This document shows positions 1 to 10,794 of a stretch of 64,000 nt of DNA, one piece after another. Source of the stretch: Halichondria panicea. Taxonomy: Eukaryota; Porifera; Demospongiae; Suberitida; Halichondriidae. The first letter of the stretch is position 1. Each line of letters begins with the position of its first letter. The stretch covers positions 2,432,001 through 2,496,000 of the forward strand of contig NC_087390.1 of NCBI RefSeq assembly GCF_963675165.1, written 5' to 3'. The notes under the pieces were generated by a model that saw only the letters and a program-made list of their open reading frames with translations, had not been told where the DNA came from and ran no database searches. The translations under genes were made by a program, and so were the position numbers.

Positions 1-379
1 TGTAATACTTCAACTTAGCTTGCATGGCTATGTACTTGTGTAAACTAAATCTGACCTTGAGGGAGGCTTATCTTATAAGGCTGTATTGTCTGGGCCAGGT
101 GGTTTTGTGGTGATAGTATCTGATAATGGGGATGGGTCTATGTGGTTCCTCTAGGTGGCAAGCACAAAACAATTATTAACCTCTAAATAGAGATGGTAGT
201 GTGTGTGTGTGTGTGTGTGTGTGAGGAGTAGTGGCTTTACTAGGTGGCAAGCACAAAACAATTATTAACCTGTGTGAGGAGTAGTGGCTTTACTAGGTGG
301 CAAGCACAAAACAATTATTAACCTCTAATTTTGGTTCTTAGAATTAGCATTAGGCATTAGTCAAAATAAATAGAGATGG

Positions 380-457
<78 letters not shown>

Positions 458-1500
458 GGTAAGGGGGAAGGTATTCAATATCTATATACTTATATACGTA
501 GTTAGACACTGTTTTGGAGGTGTCTATGGGATTTAGGGTACTACCTGGGCTTCTAAATCACACAATAAACAGTTGAACATTATTTTGCTACCACGTATGG
601 CCACTAAAAACAGTGTGCAGGCCTATTTATAAGGAACCTCTCCAAATAGCCACCTCACAGTGTATATACTCACCTCCTAAAGTGGCTTGCTGGAGTCAGA
701 GAACATAAGATGCTTGAGTATAAAGGTCTGTACTGCTGCCAGCACACCACAAGGGCCTCCATAAACTGTACGCATAATGGAAGTAAGTAACGGCTTCTAC
801 CACAGAGTTTAGGACCATTCTTATCCATTAAAGTGTTTTTGAACATATCCTGGTCAAATAAGGTACATGTTGCAGCTGAGTTGGGCTCTGTATGGAACTA
901 TCACTTGTGCTGGCAACTACATTCACATTCGAAGGTGGAAAAGCTCTTTAGTTTTATAATATTTCACTCAGGACCAGCAGCATCCCAGGACCAGTACAAT
1001 CAGGGTATGGAGGCAGCCAAAATCAAAATAATGGGGAATAGCAGGCTCATCACTCATCCATGCTAGCTCCCTATTGCATCTTTTTATAATTAAATTTGCT
1101 AATCAGTTACTAGGACTGGATCGTTGCCAGAAAGTGACGCATTTTCTAAGCCAAGTAGTGAATTCATAAGAGTTTCCAGAGAATGTTTGGGGAATGTTTG
1201 GGGATTTTTATATAAATTCGACCAGGGACTTACCCAGGGTCTATGAAGAAGGTTTCCCTTATCTAGCTGCTGCGGACTGGCTCTTGTGTTCCCGGAAATA
1301 TATTCAAAATTTCAGGCGTACTCCACCCCTAGACAAACAAGTTATAGTTAGAACATGGGCATGAGGTATCTATATGTGTTATAGTGTCCCAAAGCTCGAG
1401 GGCTTTAGCCCGAGGGATGAGGGACACTATAACCATAGATACCGAATGCATATGTTCTAACTGATTTAGATCCCAAAACCTATTGGCTACTAGAAATGCA
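1..1500. repeat. Gene-poor start with GT microsatellites and short direct repeats
   Basis: I see no convincing gene here. There are two (GT)n runs, at about 199-223 and 382-455. A unit of roughly 32 bases containing ggcaagcacaaaacaatt recurs three times, at about 151-182, 239-271 and 291-323. Bases 503-560 resemble one arm of the palindrome at 2225-2357. Bases 1346-1462 form an imperfect hairpin whose ends read agttagaacat and atgttctaact, a probable MITE. The short ORF at 833-1066 has no recognisable domain and is probably chance. Confidence 0.6.
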
Positions 1501-1591
1501 CTAGCTTAGCAACAGTCAACCTATATAAACAGCCAACCTAGCAACTGCATCATTATTCTTTTGAAAACTAATATCTGAAGTTGGCATCTCT

Positions 1592-2000
1592 GTGTCTCTA
1601 CTAAGTCTGTGGTCTCTATTCAAGTCAACCCTGTTCCTCCACCTCAGTTTGATGGACAAAATTATAGTCCTAGCTCCACCCACAAAACGGACACATCCAG
1701 CTCCTCCCCCAGTTTTGCAGCAAACAAGCCCAGCACACTTCCCAAGAAACGAGCGGCTCGTACTACTCTCACAAAGCGAAAGGAAGACACCTAAGCTATA
1801 ATTTGCAGCAAACAAGCCCAGCAAACGAGCGGCTCCTATACTACTCTTGAAAAAAGTGAAAGGAACTTTAGGAAGAAGCCAAAGCTAGAATCCCAGCACT
1901 TCCATACATCCAGCTCCTCCCCCATGCAGCCTTGCAGCAAAAAAGCACAGCACACTGCCCAAAAAACGAGCGTCTCCTACTACTCTCGAACAAAGCCAAA
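1592..2000. repeat. Three degenerate copies of a short basic-coding repeat
   Basis: A segment containing gcagcaaacaagcccagc followed by aaacgagcggctc occurs at about 1718-1785, 1804-1862 and 1930-1995. The first copy lies in a 61-residue ORF (1609-1794) rich in Pro, Ser and basic residues (KKRAARTT), but the later copies shift frame. I do not recognise a protein. It is either a minisatellite-like repeat or the relic of an exon. Confidence 0.4.
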
Positions 2001-2224
2001 AAAAAGAAACTAGAGCTTCTCTCTTTCATTCTAGTTCTGTTATTATAATTATTACTAGACAAAGCATCTAGCTACAATAATTTTTATGTTATTACATGTG
2101 CATCTTCTTGTAAATCACAATACAATGTACAATGTTGTAGTTTGTAGCCCAGAGCAATCTATAGTACCGGTACTATAGCTCATAGTTCCCTGCTAAATAC
2201 ACTCAAATGGGATCTAAATAATAG

Positions 2225-2357
2225 TTAGACACTGTTTAGGAAGTTTCTACATGATTTAGAAGCCCGAAGGGCTGGTTGTAGTATCCCGAACGCAGTGAGG
2301 GTTCTACTAGCCCTGAGGACTTCTAAATCATGTGGAAACTTCCTAAACAGTGTCTAA
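2225..2357. mobile_element. Palindromic MITE-like hairpin
   Basis: The left arm starts ttagacactgtttaggaag and the right arm ends cttcctaaacagtgtctaa. The arms pair across a short GC-richer loop. A partial copy of one arm occurs near 503-560. No protein is encoded, and I could not define a target duplication. Confidence 0.55.
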
Positions 2358-2425
2358 GCATTTTAGATCATAGCAACCATGAGTATTTAGCCAATCAGAT
2401 TTGAATGTTCTTATCTAATCTTTGC

Positions 2426-2500
2426 TACATGATTTTCTAAGTGAAGTACATGATTTTCTATTGAAGTACATGATTTTCTATTGAAGTACATGATTTTCTA
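2426..2500. repeat. Four tandem copies of a ~20-bp unit
   Basis: The motif gtacatgattttcta repeats four times with small differences (the first copy reads ctacatgattttcta). It is a simple minisatellite with no sign of a function. Confidence 0.8.
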
Positions 2501-2708
2501 AATTGGATAGAACATTTCCTCTAACCAATCAGATTGCAGTATTTATGACAAACATGATCTAATGATTGTATAGACTTTATTTGGTCGTTGAAAAAGATTG
2601 TGTTATCAAACCAGCTAGCAGCAATAAATTATAAATAAGAGTACAAATGTATAAGCATAATTATGAGTACATAATTTCTAATGAGTGAATTATTATAAGA
2701 GTCGATTA

Positions 2709-3025
2709 GGCCATGCAAAGTCAATTTGTAGTTTCTCAGGCCCTCGCGCTTGGAAATTTTACTATTTATATATCACGTGACCTCAAATTAAAGGCACTAA
2801 AAGAAAAGAAAAGGATGAATTTGTATGGTTTTTTGGTCATGAATATAATTATGACTAAAATTAATTAGTAACAATTTTATGCACTTCCGCTTATTGAGAA
2901 AGTTAGGGGTGTGTTTTTCAATTAAATTCTATGAATATCATTATTATTAATAAAATGCCTCATTGAATCCGCTTGCTATTTTAGGAATAATAGCCTGAGA
3001 AACTACAAATTGACTTTGCATGGCC
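2709..3025. mobile_element. Harbinger-like MITE with TTA target duplication
   Basis: A terminal inverted repeat of about 34 bases starts ggccatgcaaagtcaattt on the left and ends aaattgactttgcatggcc on the right. The element is 317 bp and is flanked on both sides by TTA (2706-2708 and 3026-3028). A 3-bp TTA/TAA duplication is characteristic of PIF/Harbinger elements. There is no transposase inside, so it is non-autonomous. Internal bases resemble 16545-16690 and 31905-31970, suggesting related fragments elsewhere in the window. Confidence 0.65.
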
Positions 3026-3045
3026 TTATACTATACTGTGGGAAC

Positions 3046-3110
3046 GTACCAAGTCCTTGTAGTCGCATTCTCTTACTTGGTGAGTGTACACTGTTTTATA
3101 GTACTTGACA
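3046..3110 (-). pseudogene. Relic of TRAF exon 5 (minus strand)
   Basis: Read on the minus strand, this piece matches the 78-base exon that encodes a TRAF zinc finger (core ..VCTHQVRECDYKDL..) in the intact genes of the window. The VCT codons are replaced by VYT and the ends are lost. No neighbouring TRAF exons remain. It shows that the TRAF duplication and rearrangement zone extends to the left edge of the window. Confidence 0.75.
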
Positions 3111-3825
3111 TCCACTTTCCCCCAAAATAATTTCCTCCTTGTTTATCTGCTTCTCTTTTCTAGCTCTGTAGCTAGCTAGCTGTCCACTTGCACTGTGCAT
3201 GTGTGCAGACCCCAGGGTCAAAATAACACCTGTGCCACAGGTGTTATATAAAAAATCCGAATTGAAGCCGTAGACATAAACACAGCACACAACTTGAATA
3301 ATTATTTTTTTGTAACTTCACAGGCTGTGGGAAGTGAGTAAAGATCATTAATTAAACTATGATTAAACAACCTCAATTTACGGAAACAAAATTAATTTCT
3401 GAGTGGATTTTGGATCTCTGTTGTGTCTAAATCTTGCCAGTTGTTACATCAACATCATTATAACTGAATGGATAACGTAGCAGGCTTAGTACAGCAGTGG
3501 CTATATTTCTACTGTTGCTAACGTAATAACGAAGATATCACTAGAGGACAGGAGTCTGGAGAACAGAGATACACAACGGTACTTGATTTATGTGGAAATA
3601 TGTATTATCTAGCAATGGACAGATTTTAATTATGACTCTGATATAACTATGGCTCAAAATGCAAATAAATATTACACAAACAAATACATGTAACAAAAAA
3701 ATTTATGTTCAGGTTGGTAGTTAGATCTTGAGGTGCATCTATGGTTTGAGTACGTGCATGAAGAGTATAACACACAGACTCTTTGCAAATGATATGGTAT
3801 CACTAATTGATCCTATGAATAATGC

Positions 3826-3980
3826 CAAGGGCGTATAAAAGAAGAGAGTACACGTAGCTATAGCAGAATTCAAATGTGGGCAAAGGATGTGTGAATGTGC
3901 ATGAAATTTCAATTTTTAGCATATTCACACATTCCTCTGCCCACATTTAAATTCTGCTATAGCTACGTATAGTGTCACAA
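3826..3980. mobile_element. Truncated CAAGGGCGTATAAA element
   Basis: The left end caagggcgtataaaagaag matches the element at 4170-4347. The inner arms (agcagaattcaaatgtggg / cccacatttaaattctgct) form a hairpin. The right terminus is missing or diverged, so this looks like a decayed copy. Confidence 0.5.
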
Positions 3981-4169
3981 AAACGAAACCAACAACGACA
4001 CTACTACTCTTGGAAAGAGAAAGCAGAGTTCTAGAGAGACTGATTCTAACCAATAACTGATGTAATTGCTACTTTTATAGCTATGCACACGCATCCATAA
4101 TTATATCCAAATCTCATTCTCTACACTCTAGCTCTATCCTTCTTTCTCCTAAAATCTCCTAAAATTGTA

Positions 4170-4347
4170 CAAGGGCGTATAAAAGAAGAGAGGGCATATG
4201 CAACAGCAAAAGAGCGGAGTTCAAACGTGGGCGGATAAATGTGCATGAAAAGCTAAAATAGAAGTTTCTATTTTAGCACTTCACACATCCTCCGCCCACG
4301 TTTGAATTCTGCTACCTACGTGAGTTGCATGCCTTTATACGCCCTTG
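4170..4347. mobile_element. 178-bp palindromic MITE with 6-bp target duplication
   Basis: The ends read caagggcgtataaa and tttatacgcccttg and fold back through most of the element. ATTGTA flanks both sides (4164-4169 and 4348-4353), so the ends are well defined. It is non-coding. I cannot assign the superfamily; a 6-bp duplication is unusual. Confidence 0.7.
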
Positions 4348-4559
4348 ATTGTACTAAATACAACTCTGCGCGAGACTATAATCATGCGTGTGCGTATACC
4401 TAGTAATTCTTGTGCAATCATCTTAGCAGCCATTGCAGCCATTGCAGCCACACATTTTTTAATGCCACATTGCCAATTGAAAGAATCACTCCTGGTTCAG
4501 TTTTTGAGAAGGTGGGTATAATTATTGACTATGCTGGCCCAGTATCTGGCCACATGAGC

Positions 4560-5120
4560 ACGTATGCTCTAAGGAACACTCTCCTCAATGGACTCTTTGC
4601 AGTCACTCTGTTTGCTTCTCATGATCGTAGCCGCTTGGGAACCCGTAAGTGCTGAAGTCCCTCAGTCTGTACTTTTCTATTCATGGTGAAGTCTATTGAA
4701 ATGTGTTTGTAGAAAAATTGGGCAAAGAGTCGTGCCATTTGAGGTATATGCATGTGCTTCTAGTGTCGTTGTTATACCGGAAATGTTATGGTTATGTACA
4801 TTTAGATACAATGGCTGGCTCTATTCTCCATGCATATTTACATACAGAGACCAACAAAGGAGATTTGACAGACCTACACTACTTCGATGGTTTGGCTAAC
4901 CAGGACGAGGTGATACGACTGACTATAGGTACGTTGAGAGATGTACAAACCACAGCTAATGTAATAGATACTCCCACAGACAATGCAGAGGGGAGAGGGA
5001 AGTTGGTGGAGGATGCAGTGCATGCACTCTTCTCAGTTTTGTTCTACCGTAGGTGGAGAAGAAATACTGCATGTGAGCTGCATGGAACGGATCTGAACCA
5101 ATTGTTTGATTGTATGGCAA
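4560..5120 (+). pseudogene. MINDY-type deubiquitinase C-terminal relic (copy 1)
   Basis: From about 4600 the sequence aligns with the exon end, intron and next exon of the better MINDY copy at 42410-43064. The recognisable core is LHYFDGLANQDEVIRLTI (about 4877-4926), matching the conserved [13 protein letters not shown] region near the C-terminus of MINDY-3/4 (FAM188) proteins. Upstream, the segment that should read [11 protein letters not shown] has decayed to ..LFASHDRS... An extra agac before the LHYF codons breaks the frame relative to the intact copy, although a 215-residue ORF happens to run through (4703-5350). The terminal WxxxxVSWNxS codons are not found. I call it a pseudogene fragment. 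Confidence 0.65.
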
Positions 5121-5688
5121 CGGTGAACTGTAATGAAAACTTAATGGCGGTGGACGGATCGAGGACACTTTCATTAGGAGTATCTGAGTGGCTTTGGTTG
5201 CTTCGATCAAGTTGGAGGACGTGTTATATAGTGATTGTATTACAGGACACTCCAGCTCAATTCTCACAAATTCTAAAACTTATGCAGAGGGAATTTTTCA
5301 AGTGTTCTGGTCATAAGCCGACAATTCGTGACATTTGGATCATTACATAATAATTATATGCGTACAGAAGAGCAATCAAGCATTCACACCCCAAGCATAT
5401 AAAAAAATTATAGTCTCCACCAACTCAGTGCCACCAACTCAGTGGACCTGGCCTGCCACGATCTGCTTTCATTTCTAGTCTAGCCTAACATGCATTGCAT
5501 TTTACATAATTTTTACACATTATTATTACACAATTTACAATTACACAATTTTTTTAACATTATTTTGTACAAAAAAATTAATGTACTATTGTGATGAATA
5601 CGTTGTGTTCTATTTTTAGAGTAGAATGGTATGTAATTCCAGGCGGAGATGTGCCGACGTGATTGATGACGCAGGCCAGACTCAGACC
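5121..5688. other. Intergenic, no gene seen
   Basis: AT-rich sequence between the MINDY relic and the foldback element. The short ORFs on either strand have no recognisable domains. Confidence 0.5.
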
Positions 5689-5792
5689 CGAGCGTATGGC
5701 GCGCCGTGTGTTTCAATAAAATGTCTGCATATACATAGGCGTGTCCTGGTGTGAATATACCGACATAGCATGCACGTGCAATGATCGCCTTA

Positions 5793-6593
5793 TGCAGTGA
5801 TCATGTCTGCACATGCAACCATTAGTCTCTGCACATGCAGTGATCATGTCTGCACATGCAACCATTAGTCTCTGCACATGCAGTGATCATGTCTGCACAT
5901 GCAACCATTAGTCTCTGCGTGTGTAGTGATCATGTCTGCACATGCAACCATTAGTCTCTGCACATGCAGTGATCATGTCTGCACATGCAACCATTAGTCT
6001 CTGCACATGCAGTGATCATGTCTGCACATGCAACCATTAGTCTCTGCACATGCAGTGATCATGTCTGCACATGCAACCATTAGTCTCTGCACATGCAGTG
6101 ATCATGTCTGCACATGCAACCATTAGTCTCTGCACATGCAGTGATCATGTCTGCACATGCAACCATTAGTCTCTGCACATGCAGTGATCATGTCTGCACA
6201 TGCAACCATTAGTCTCTGCACATGCAGTGATCATGTCTGTACATGCAACCATTAGTCTCTGCACATGCAGTGATCATGTCTGCACATGCAGTGATCATGT
6301 CTGCACATGCAACCATTAGTCTCTGCACATGCAGTGATCATGTCTGCACATGCAACCATTAGTCTCTGCACATGCAGTGATCATGTCTGCACATGCAACC
6401 ATTAATCTCTGCACATGCAGTGATCATGTCTGCACATGCAACCATTAGTCTCTGCACATGCAGTGATCATGTCTGCACATGCAACCATTAATCTCTGCAC
6501 ATGCAGTGATCATGTCTGCACATGCAACCATTAATCTCTGCACATGCAGTGATCATGTCTGCACATGCAACCATTAATCTCTGCACATGCAGT
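5793..6593. repeat. 43-bp tandem array, left arm
   Basis: Successive units contain gtgatcatgtctgcaca followed by tgcaaccattagtctctgc. Most are 43 bases. One position near 6270-6310 carries a shortened unit, and a few carry single substitutions (attaatctc, cgtgtgtag). The uniformity suggests recent homogenisation. Confidence 0.95.
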
Positions 6594-6766
6594 ACAGTAT
6601 AGGTGTACCTGAGTCCCATTGAGAAACATATACTTTGACCTGATGCAGCAGCTCTATTTAAAGCACGTGTATCAAAGATGTATTAAAAATTAATGATAGA
6701 TATAATAGATGATATGGACATGGATGAAGACGAATCTGCCATTGAAGTACTCGGCTGGAACACATT

Positions 6767-7313
6767 TGCATGTGCAGACATGATCACTGCATGTGCACAG
6801 ACTAATGGTTGCATGTGCAGACATGATCACTGCATGTGCACAGACTAATGGTTGCATGTGCAGACATGATCACTGCATGTGCAGAGACTAATGGTTGCAT
6901 GTGCAGACATGATCACTGCATGTGCAGAGATTAATGGTTGCATGTGCAGACATGATCACTGCATGTGCAGACATGATCACTGCACACGCATGCAGAGACT
7001 AATGGTTGCATGTGCAGACATGATCACTGCATGTGCAGAGACTAATGGTTGCATGTGCAGAGACTAATGGTTGCATGTGCAGACATGATCACTGCATGTG
7101 CAGAGACTAATGGTTGCATGTGCAGAGACTAATGGTTGCATGTGCAGAGACTAATGGTTGCATGTGCAGACATGATCACTGCACACGCAGAGACTAATGG
7201 TTGCATGTGCAGACATGATCACTGCATGCGCAGAGACTAATGGTTGCATGTGCAGACATGATCACTGCATGTGCAGAGACTAATGGTTGCATGTGCAGAC
7301 ATGATCACTGCAT
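6767..7313. repeat. 43-bp tandem array, right arm (inverted)
   Basis: The reverse complement of the left-arm unit (gcatgtgcagacatgatcac, then agagactaatggt) is repeated about 12 times, with several half-units. The two arms could pair into a stem of several hundred bases. Confidence 0.95.
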
Positions 7314-7458
7314 AAGGCGATCATTGCACGTGCATGCTATGTCGGTATATTCACACCAGGACACGCCTATGTATATGCAGACATTGTTATTGAAACACAC
7401 GGCGCGCCATACGAGCGCTAGCTAGCTGCTTCTCCTCTCATCTGAGCTGTTCTCTAGG

Positions 7459-7466
7459 TATAAAAG
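7459..7466 (+). promoter_or_regulatory. TATA box of TRAF gene A1
   Basis: TATAAAAG lies 65 bases before the start codon at 7531. The same octamer stands 39-115 bases before the start codons of the other intact first exons in the array, so it is a recurrent feature and not chance. Confidence 0.6.
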
Positions 7467-7530
7467 TACTGAGCTTAAACTATGAGTTTAAAATCTAGAG
7501 ATCTAGTCCGTACTAATCTAGTCAAAGTCA

Positions 7531-10199
7531 ATGAGTACACTAGTGTGTGTAAGCTGTAAAGAGTATGTGTTCCACGATCCATACCAATGTGACTGTGGAG
7601 ACAGACTGTGTAGCAAGTGTTACACCTCCTATGTTGAAAGGTACGTATACTCGGTATAGTAAGGCTGCATTATTACTTATTAAAGCCAATATTAATGGTG
7701 AATAGCTAGTTGGAGTGTCATTGTTACCAACTTTTTATTATTTATACGTACATAGAGGCCAAAAAAAGTTCATCTGTTTGTCTTGCGGTGAAGAGAACAT
7801 TGTGGCCAACTGTTTCCGAGACAAGGCAGTGGAGTACGAGCTTCGGAACACCACCCTCAAGTGCCTGAACCAGTCCTGTCCCTGGGAGGGGGAGAGCAGG
7901 TTCTATCAGGTAAGCACAGTGCATATGCGCGCATGCGATGAGCCTAATATTATTGTAGTTGGTTAGCTCTTTGACTAGACCGTAATTATTATGCTGAGAC
8001 AGATCTGACCTATTCCTGATCCTATGTAAACCTGGGAACCAGCATTTACATGCATAGATACAATGCATGTCAGTGGCTTCCGGTGGTATTCGTGGATTTC
8101 CTGAACTTTAATACTATAGGGTATTTGACAACAGTATCAGGTAGTTGTATAGCTCCTTCCCACCATTCCTTCCTCTATGAATAGCTATAGTTCACTGATC
8201 CTGATCCTTTGTCTAGCTTTGTTGGCTCTATGTCTGTTTGGGTTGTCTGTTGATGATATTAGTGGCCAAAATATTTGAGTCTGTGTCTGTGTTTCACGCT
8301 AGTTTGTTGTTTACATGTGTCTGTTTTCTGTAGGAGCATAAGAACTCATGCAAGTTTGGAGCGGTACAATGCCCCAACTCAATATACGGCTGTAAAGAAG
8401 AACTAATTAGGAGTCAATTACACGACCACCTCAACAATAAATGCAACTTCAACCCGATCACTTGTCGATGGTGTGGACAACACACCCTCAATGAAGACGT
8501 AAGTTATTCACTGTGCTTCTTTAATCTCAAAGAGAAACACTATATAGCTATAGCTAGTTAGAATCCCCAACTAATGGTTTCCTAACACAACAGATTCACA
8601 TTCAGAAGGAGTGTGAGATGGCACTCGACTACTGCCCCAATGGGTGTGGCGAGAGGTTACCTAGGAGAGAGGTCAGTTCTGATGTCAGAGGTTAATTCTT
8701 GTGATGTGGTCAGAAATAGATCATTTGCCTTTGTTAGTACATTTTCAAGAATGTCATTTCCTGTTTTAGTGCCGAGCAGCCCATGAATAGTTGATGATCT
8801 TTACCCACTCCCTCCACAGATGCTCAAGCATACTAAAACAGTGTGCACTCACCAAGTAAGAGAATGTGACTACAAGGACTTGGGGTGCACCTACAAGGTA
8901 TGTTTACACACATTAATTACCTGAGGCGTGTGAGCGTCGTTTGGTTTGTTTTTACCCAAGGCCGTGCCGCAGCCAGCGAGTACAGTAGTCGTCTGATTTT
9001 TTTGTCGGTTTGTGACACATGAATCTGCTTACCTGGATAGCTTTCACACAACAAGTTATTATGGCAGATTTTAATGTTTGCTTCGTTGTCAAATAACCTT
9101 CACACAACAAGATTAGTGTTAACAATGACAGATTTCAATGTTAAAGCTTTGTCGTTGTGTATAAAAGCGAGCAAAAGTTAAGAAGCCTGAGCTTGCACGT
9201 TGCCTAGCTCTACACGCGACCTTTATTCGAGGTAGATCTAAATATTTACAGCTGAAGTGATCCTTTACCAGTCTCTCTATTAAAAGTAGAATTGTAGGTT
9301 ATTGCTTCTTTACTATTGTGTAACTGAACACTCCTCTGGTTTTTATAGATCAATTTTTATTCATGTCAACAGCTGAGGGTTAGCAATTACGTGCTCGTAA
9401 AATGATGTCATCGCTTAGTTATAAATTAATGCTCTTATTCGCGTAGGGTACCATCAAGGATCTAACGAAGCATGCAAAGGAGTACCCCGCATATCACAAC
9501 CAACTACTGAAAATGGCCAACAAAGAAATGAAGCAATCTCTTGACCACCAAATTGCCTTAATAGATACCAAAACAGACGATTTGAAATCTGAAATTAGCA
9601 AAATTCGGTCTGAGGTGCAGTCAAGGCTGCAACCAGTAACAGATGCTGTGGTCAAAGCTGAGTCAGCAATTATCCAACTACAAGATGGACTCAGTGAGGT
9701 ATCTCTGCTATTACAAACACTTCAAGCTGCCAGTTACAATGGAACATTCATTTGGAAGATTCCTGAAGTCACTAGGAGAAGACAGGAAGCTAGAACTGGG
9801 AAAACTGTATCTCTGTATTCTGCTCCATTCTATACGAGTCGCCATGGATACAAGCTCTGCCTAAGACTATACATGAATGGCGATGGTTCTGGGAAGGGCA
9901 CTCACTTGTCGTTCTTTATCACCCTAATGCGAGGAGAGTACGATGCCCTCCTCCCCTGGCCGTTCAGACAGGCAGTCACTCTGACCCTGGTGGACCAGAA
10001 CAAGCAGCGGGACATTGTCCAGTCGTTCCGTCCTGAACCAACCTCCTCATCATTCCAGAGACCACGCAATGAGATGAACGTTGCCTCAGGCTGTCCCACA
10101 TTCGCTCTCGTCTCCGTCCTTGATAACGTCTCCTACGTCAAGGACGATACCTTGTTCCTTAAATGCAAGGTTAACACTACTGGACTGACCAATGAATGA
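7531..10199 (+). CDS. TRAF-like protein A1 (RING, TRAF zinc fingers, coiled coil, MATH)
   Basis: Exons 7531-7640, 7756-7909, 8334-8498, 8594-8671, 8820-8897 and 9447-10199 join in frame with GT-AG junctions to give 445 residues. The RING-like domain has cysteines 6, 9, 20, 22, 27, 30, 44 and 47; the usual histidine is replaced by cysteine and the C-x4-C spacing is wider than in vertebrate TRAFs. Residues 60-195 are TRAF zinc fingers, one exon for about each finger. Residues 218-290 form a coiled coil, and 294-442 a complete MATH domain with the family motifs YTSRHGYKLCLR, GKGTHLS and SSSFQRP. TRAFs are cytoplasmic adaptors that trimerise through the coiled coil and MATH, bind receptor tails and recruit or act as ubiquitin ligases. 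The receptor partner is unknown. The start was chosen because the same MSTLVC start recurs in the paralogues. Intron 5 carries a transposon-like insert. Confidence 0.93.
8919..9400. repeat. Interspersed repeat in intron 5 of TRAF A1
   Basis: The segment begins cctgaggcgtgtgagcg and ends near cagctgagggttagc. It is distantly related to the 626-bp insert in intron 2 of TRAF A3 (24800-25425), and the paralogous introns lack it. It is probably a transposon family of unknown type. Confidence 0.4.
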
Positions 10200-10794
10200 C
10201 AAAAGTCTCGGAGTACTTGACACCATCATTATTTTGTGTGCTGAGTACTCCTTTTCATGTATTCTCAAACCACTGCTTTATTTATATGCAATATTTATTT
10301 ATATACGCAATGTTCATTATATTTAATAGTTCATGTTAAATGTTCGTGCTGAATTTAAACGAGTAAAGAGATTCCTACGTACTGTTCTTATAGGAACACT
10401 TTAACAGTACTAGTAATACTTAGGCCCTGATAAATTATGCTCGGAATAATTTTAGCATTATAGCCTTCATAGGTGTCTAAAGAATAATTAGTAAATAGGC
10501 ATCAATGTCCATTTTTGGTAAAGATCATTACGTTAAGTTTTGCATTATGACGTTTTCATTAGCAAAAAATGCTGAAGGTCAATTTATATGGATAGGTCAT
10601 GATCAGTTCAGTGAGTCAGCAAGATAACACTGAGAATCATGATTAGATTTATATTCGTGTTTCAGTTGCATGTGTGCTATGTTTATGTCTATGTCATAAT
10701 TTTTTGAGAATAATCGGATTTTTTATGAGCATAATAGGCACATTTTTCAAGAATGCGTGAAAAAAAGCATAATTAAATTATCAGGGCCTAACTT
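10200..10794. mobile_element. 3' flank of TRAF A1 with a GGCCCTGATAA inverted-repeat element
   Basis: After the stop codon there is AT-rich sequence. Then bases from about 10420 (aggccctgataaattatgc) to about 10791 (ttatcagggcct) have inverted ends about 370 bases apart, the layout of a MITE. The flanks share actt, but the exact ends are uncertain. No coding potential is seen. Confidence 0.5.

Larger units (their letters stand above)
5695..7411. mobile_element. Foldback-type element with 43-bp tandem-repeat arms
   Basis: The outer inverted repeats start TATGGCGCGCCGTGTG on the left and end with the complement on the right. CGAGCG flanks both sides (5689-5694 and 7412-7417), a 6-bp target duplication. 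Inside the ends lie unique inverted segments (around 5700-5790 and 7315-7400), then long arrays: about 18 copies of a 43-base unit (core gtgatcatgtctgcacatgc) on the left and about 12 copies in the opposite orientation on the right. Some units are only half length. A spacer of about 170 bases (about 6594-6766) separates the arms. This matches the architecture of foldback transposons known from Drosophila and sea urchin. No transposase is present. The right end is about 50 bp from the TATA box of the first TRAF gene. Confidence 0.85.

Noticed and set aside
1609-1794. Basic Ser/Pro-rich ORF as a histone-like gene
   Set aside because: It is only 61 residues and is made of a repeat whose other copies shift frame. 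No histone or HMG motif is visible.
4703-5350. 215-residue ORF as a stand-alone gene
   Set aside because: It crosses intron sequence homologous to introns of the better MINDY copy, and the conserved core is out of frame with the preceding exon. It is a relic.
5793-6593. CRISPR-like regular repeats
   Set aside because: The whole 43-base unit repeats with no unique spacers, the arms are inverted copies of one another, and the surrounding genes are spliced animal genes. It is a tandem array in a foldback element.
6693-6855. Small acidic ORF in the foldback spacer (MIDIIDDMDMDEDES..)
   Set aside because: It runs straight into the 43-base repeats, has no known domain and is only about 53 residues long. 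Chance reading through the spacer is more likely.
9902-10268. Antisense ORFs opposite the MATH exons (recurring at 19376, 27202 and 58595)
   Set aside because: They mirror the codon pattern of the real MATH exon on the plus strand and recur only because that exon is conserved.
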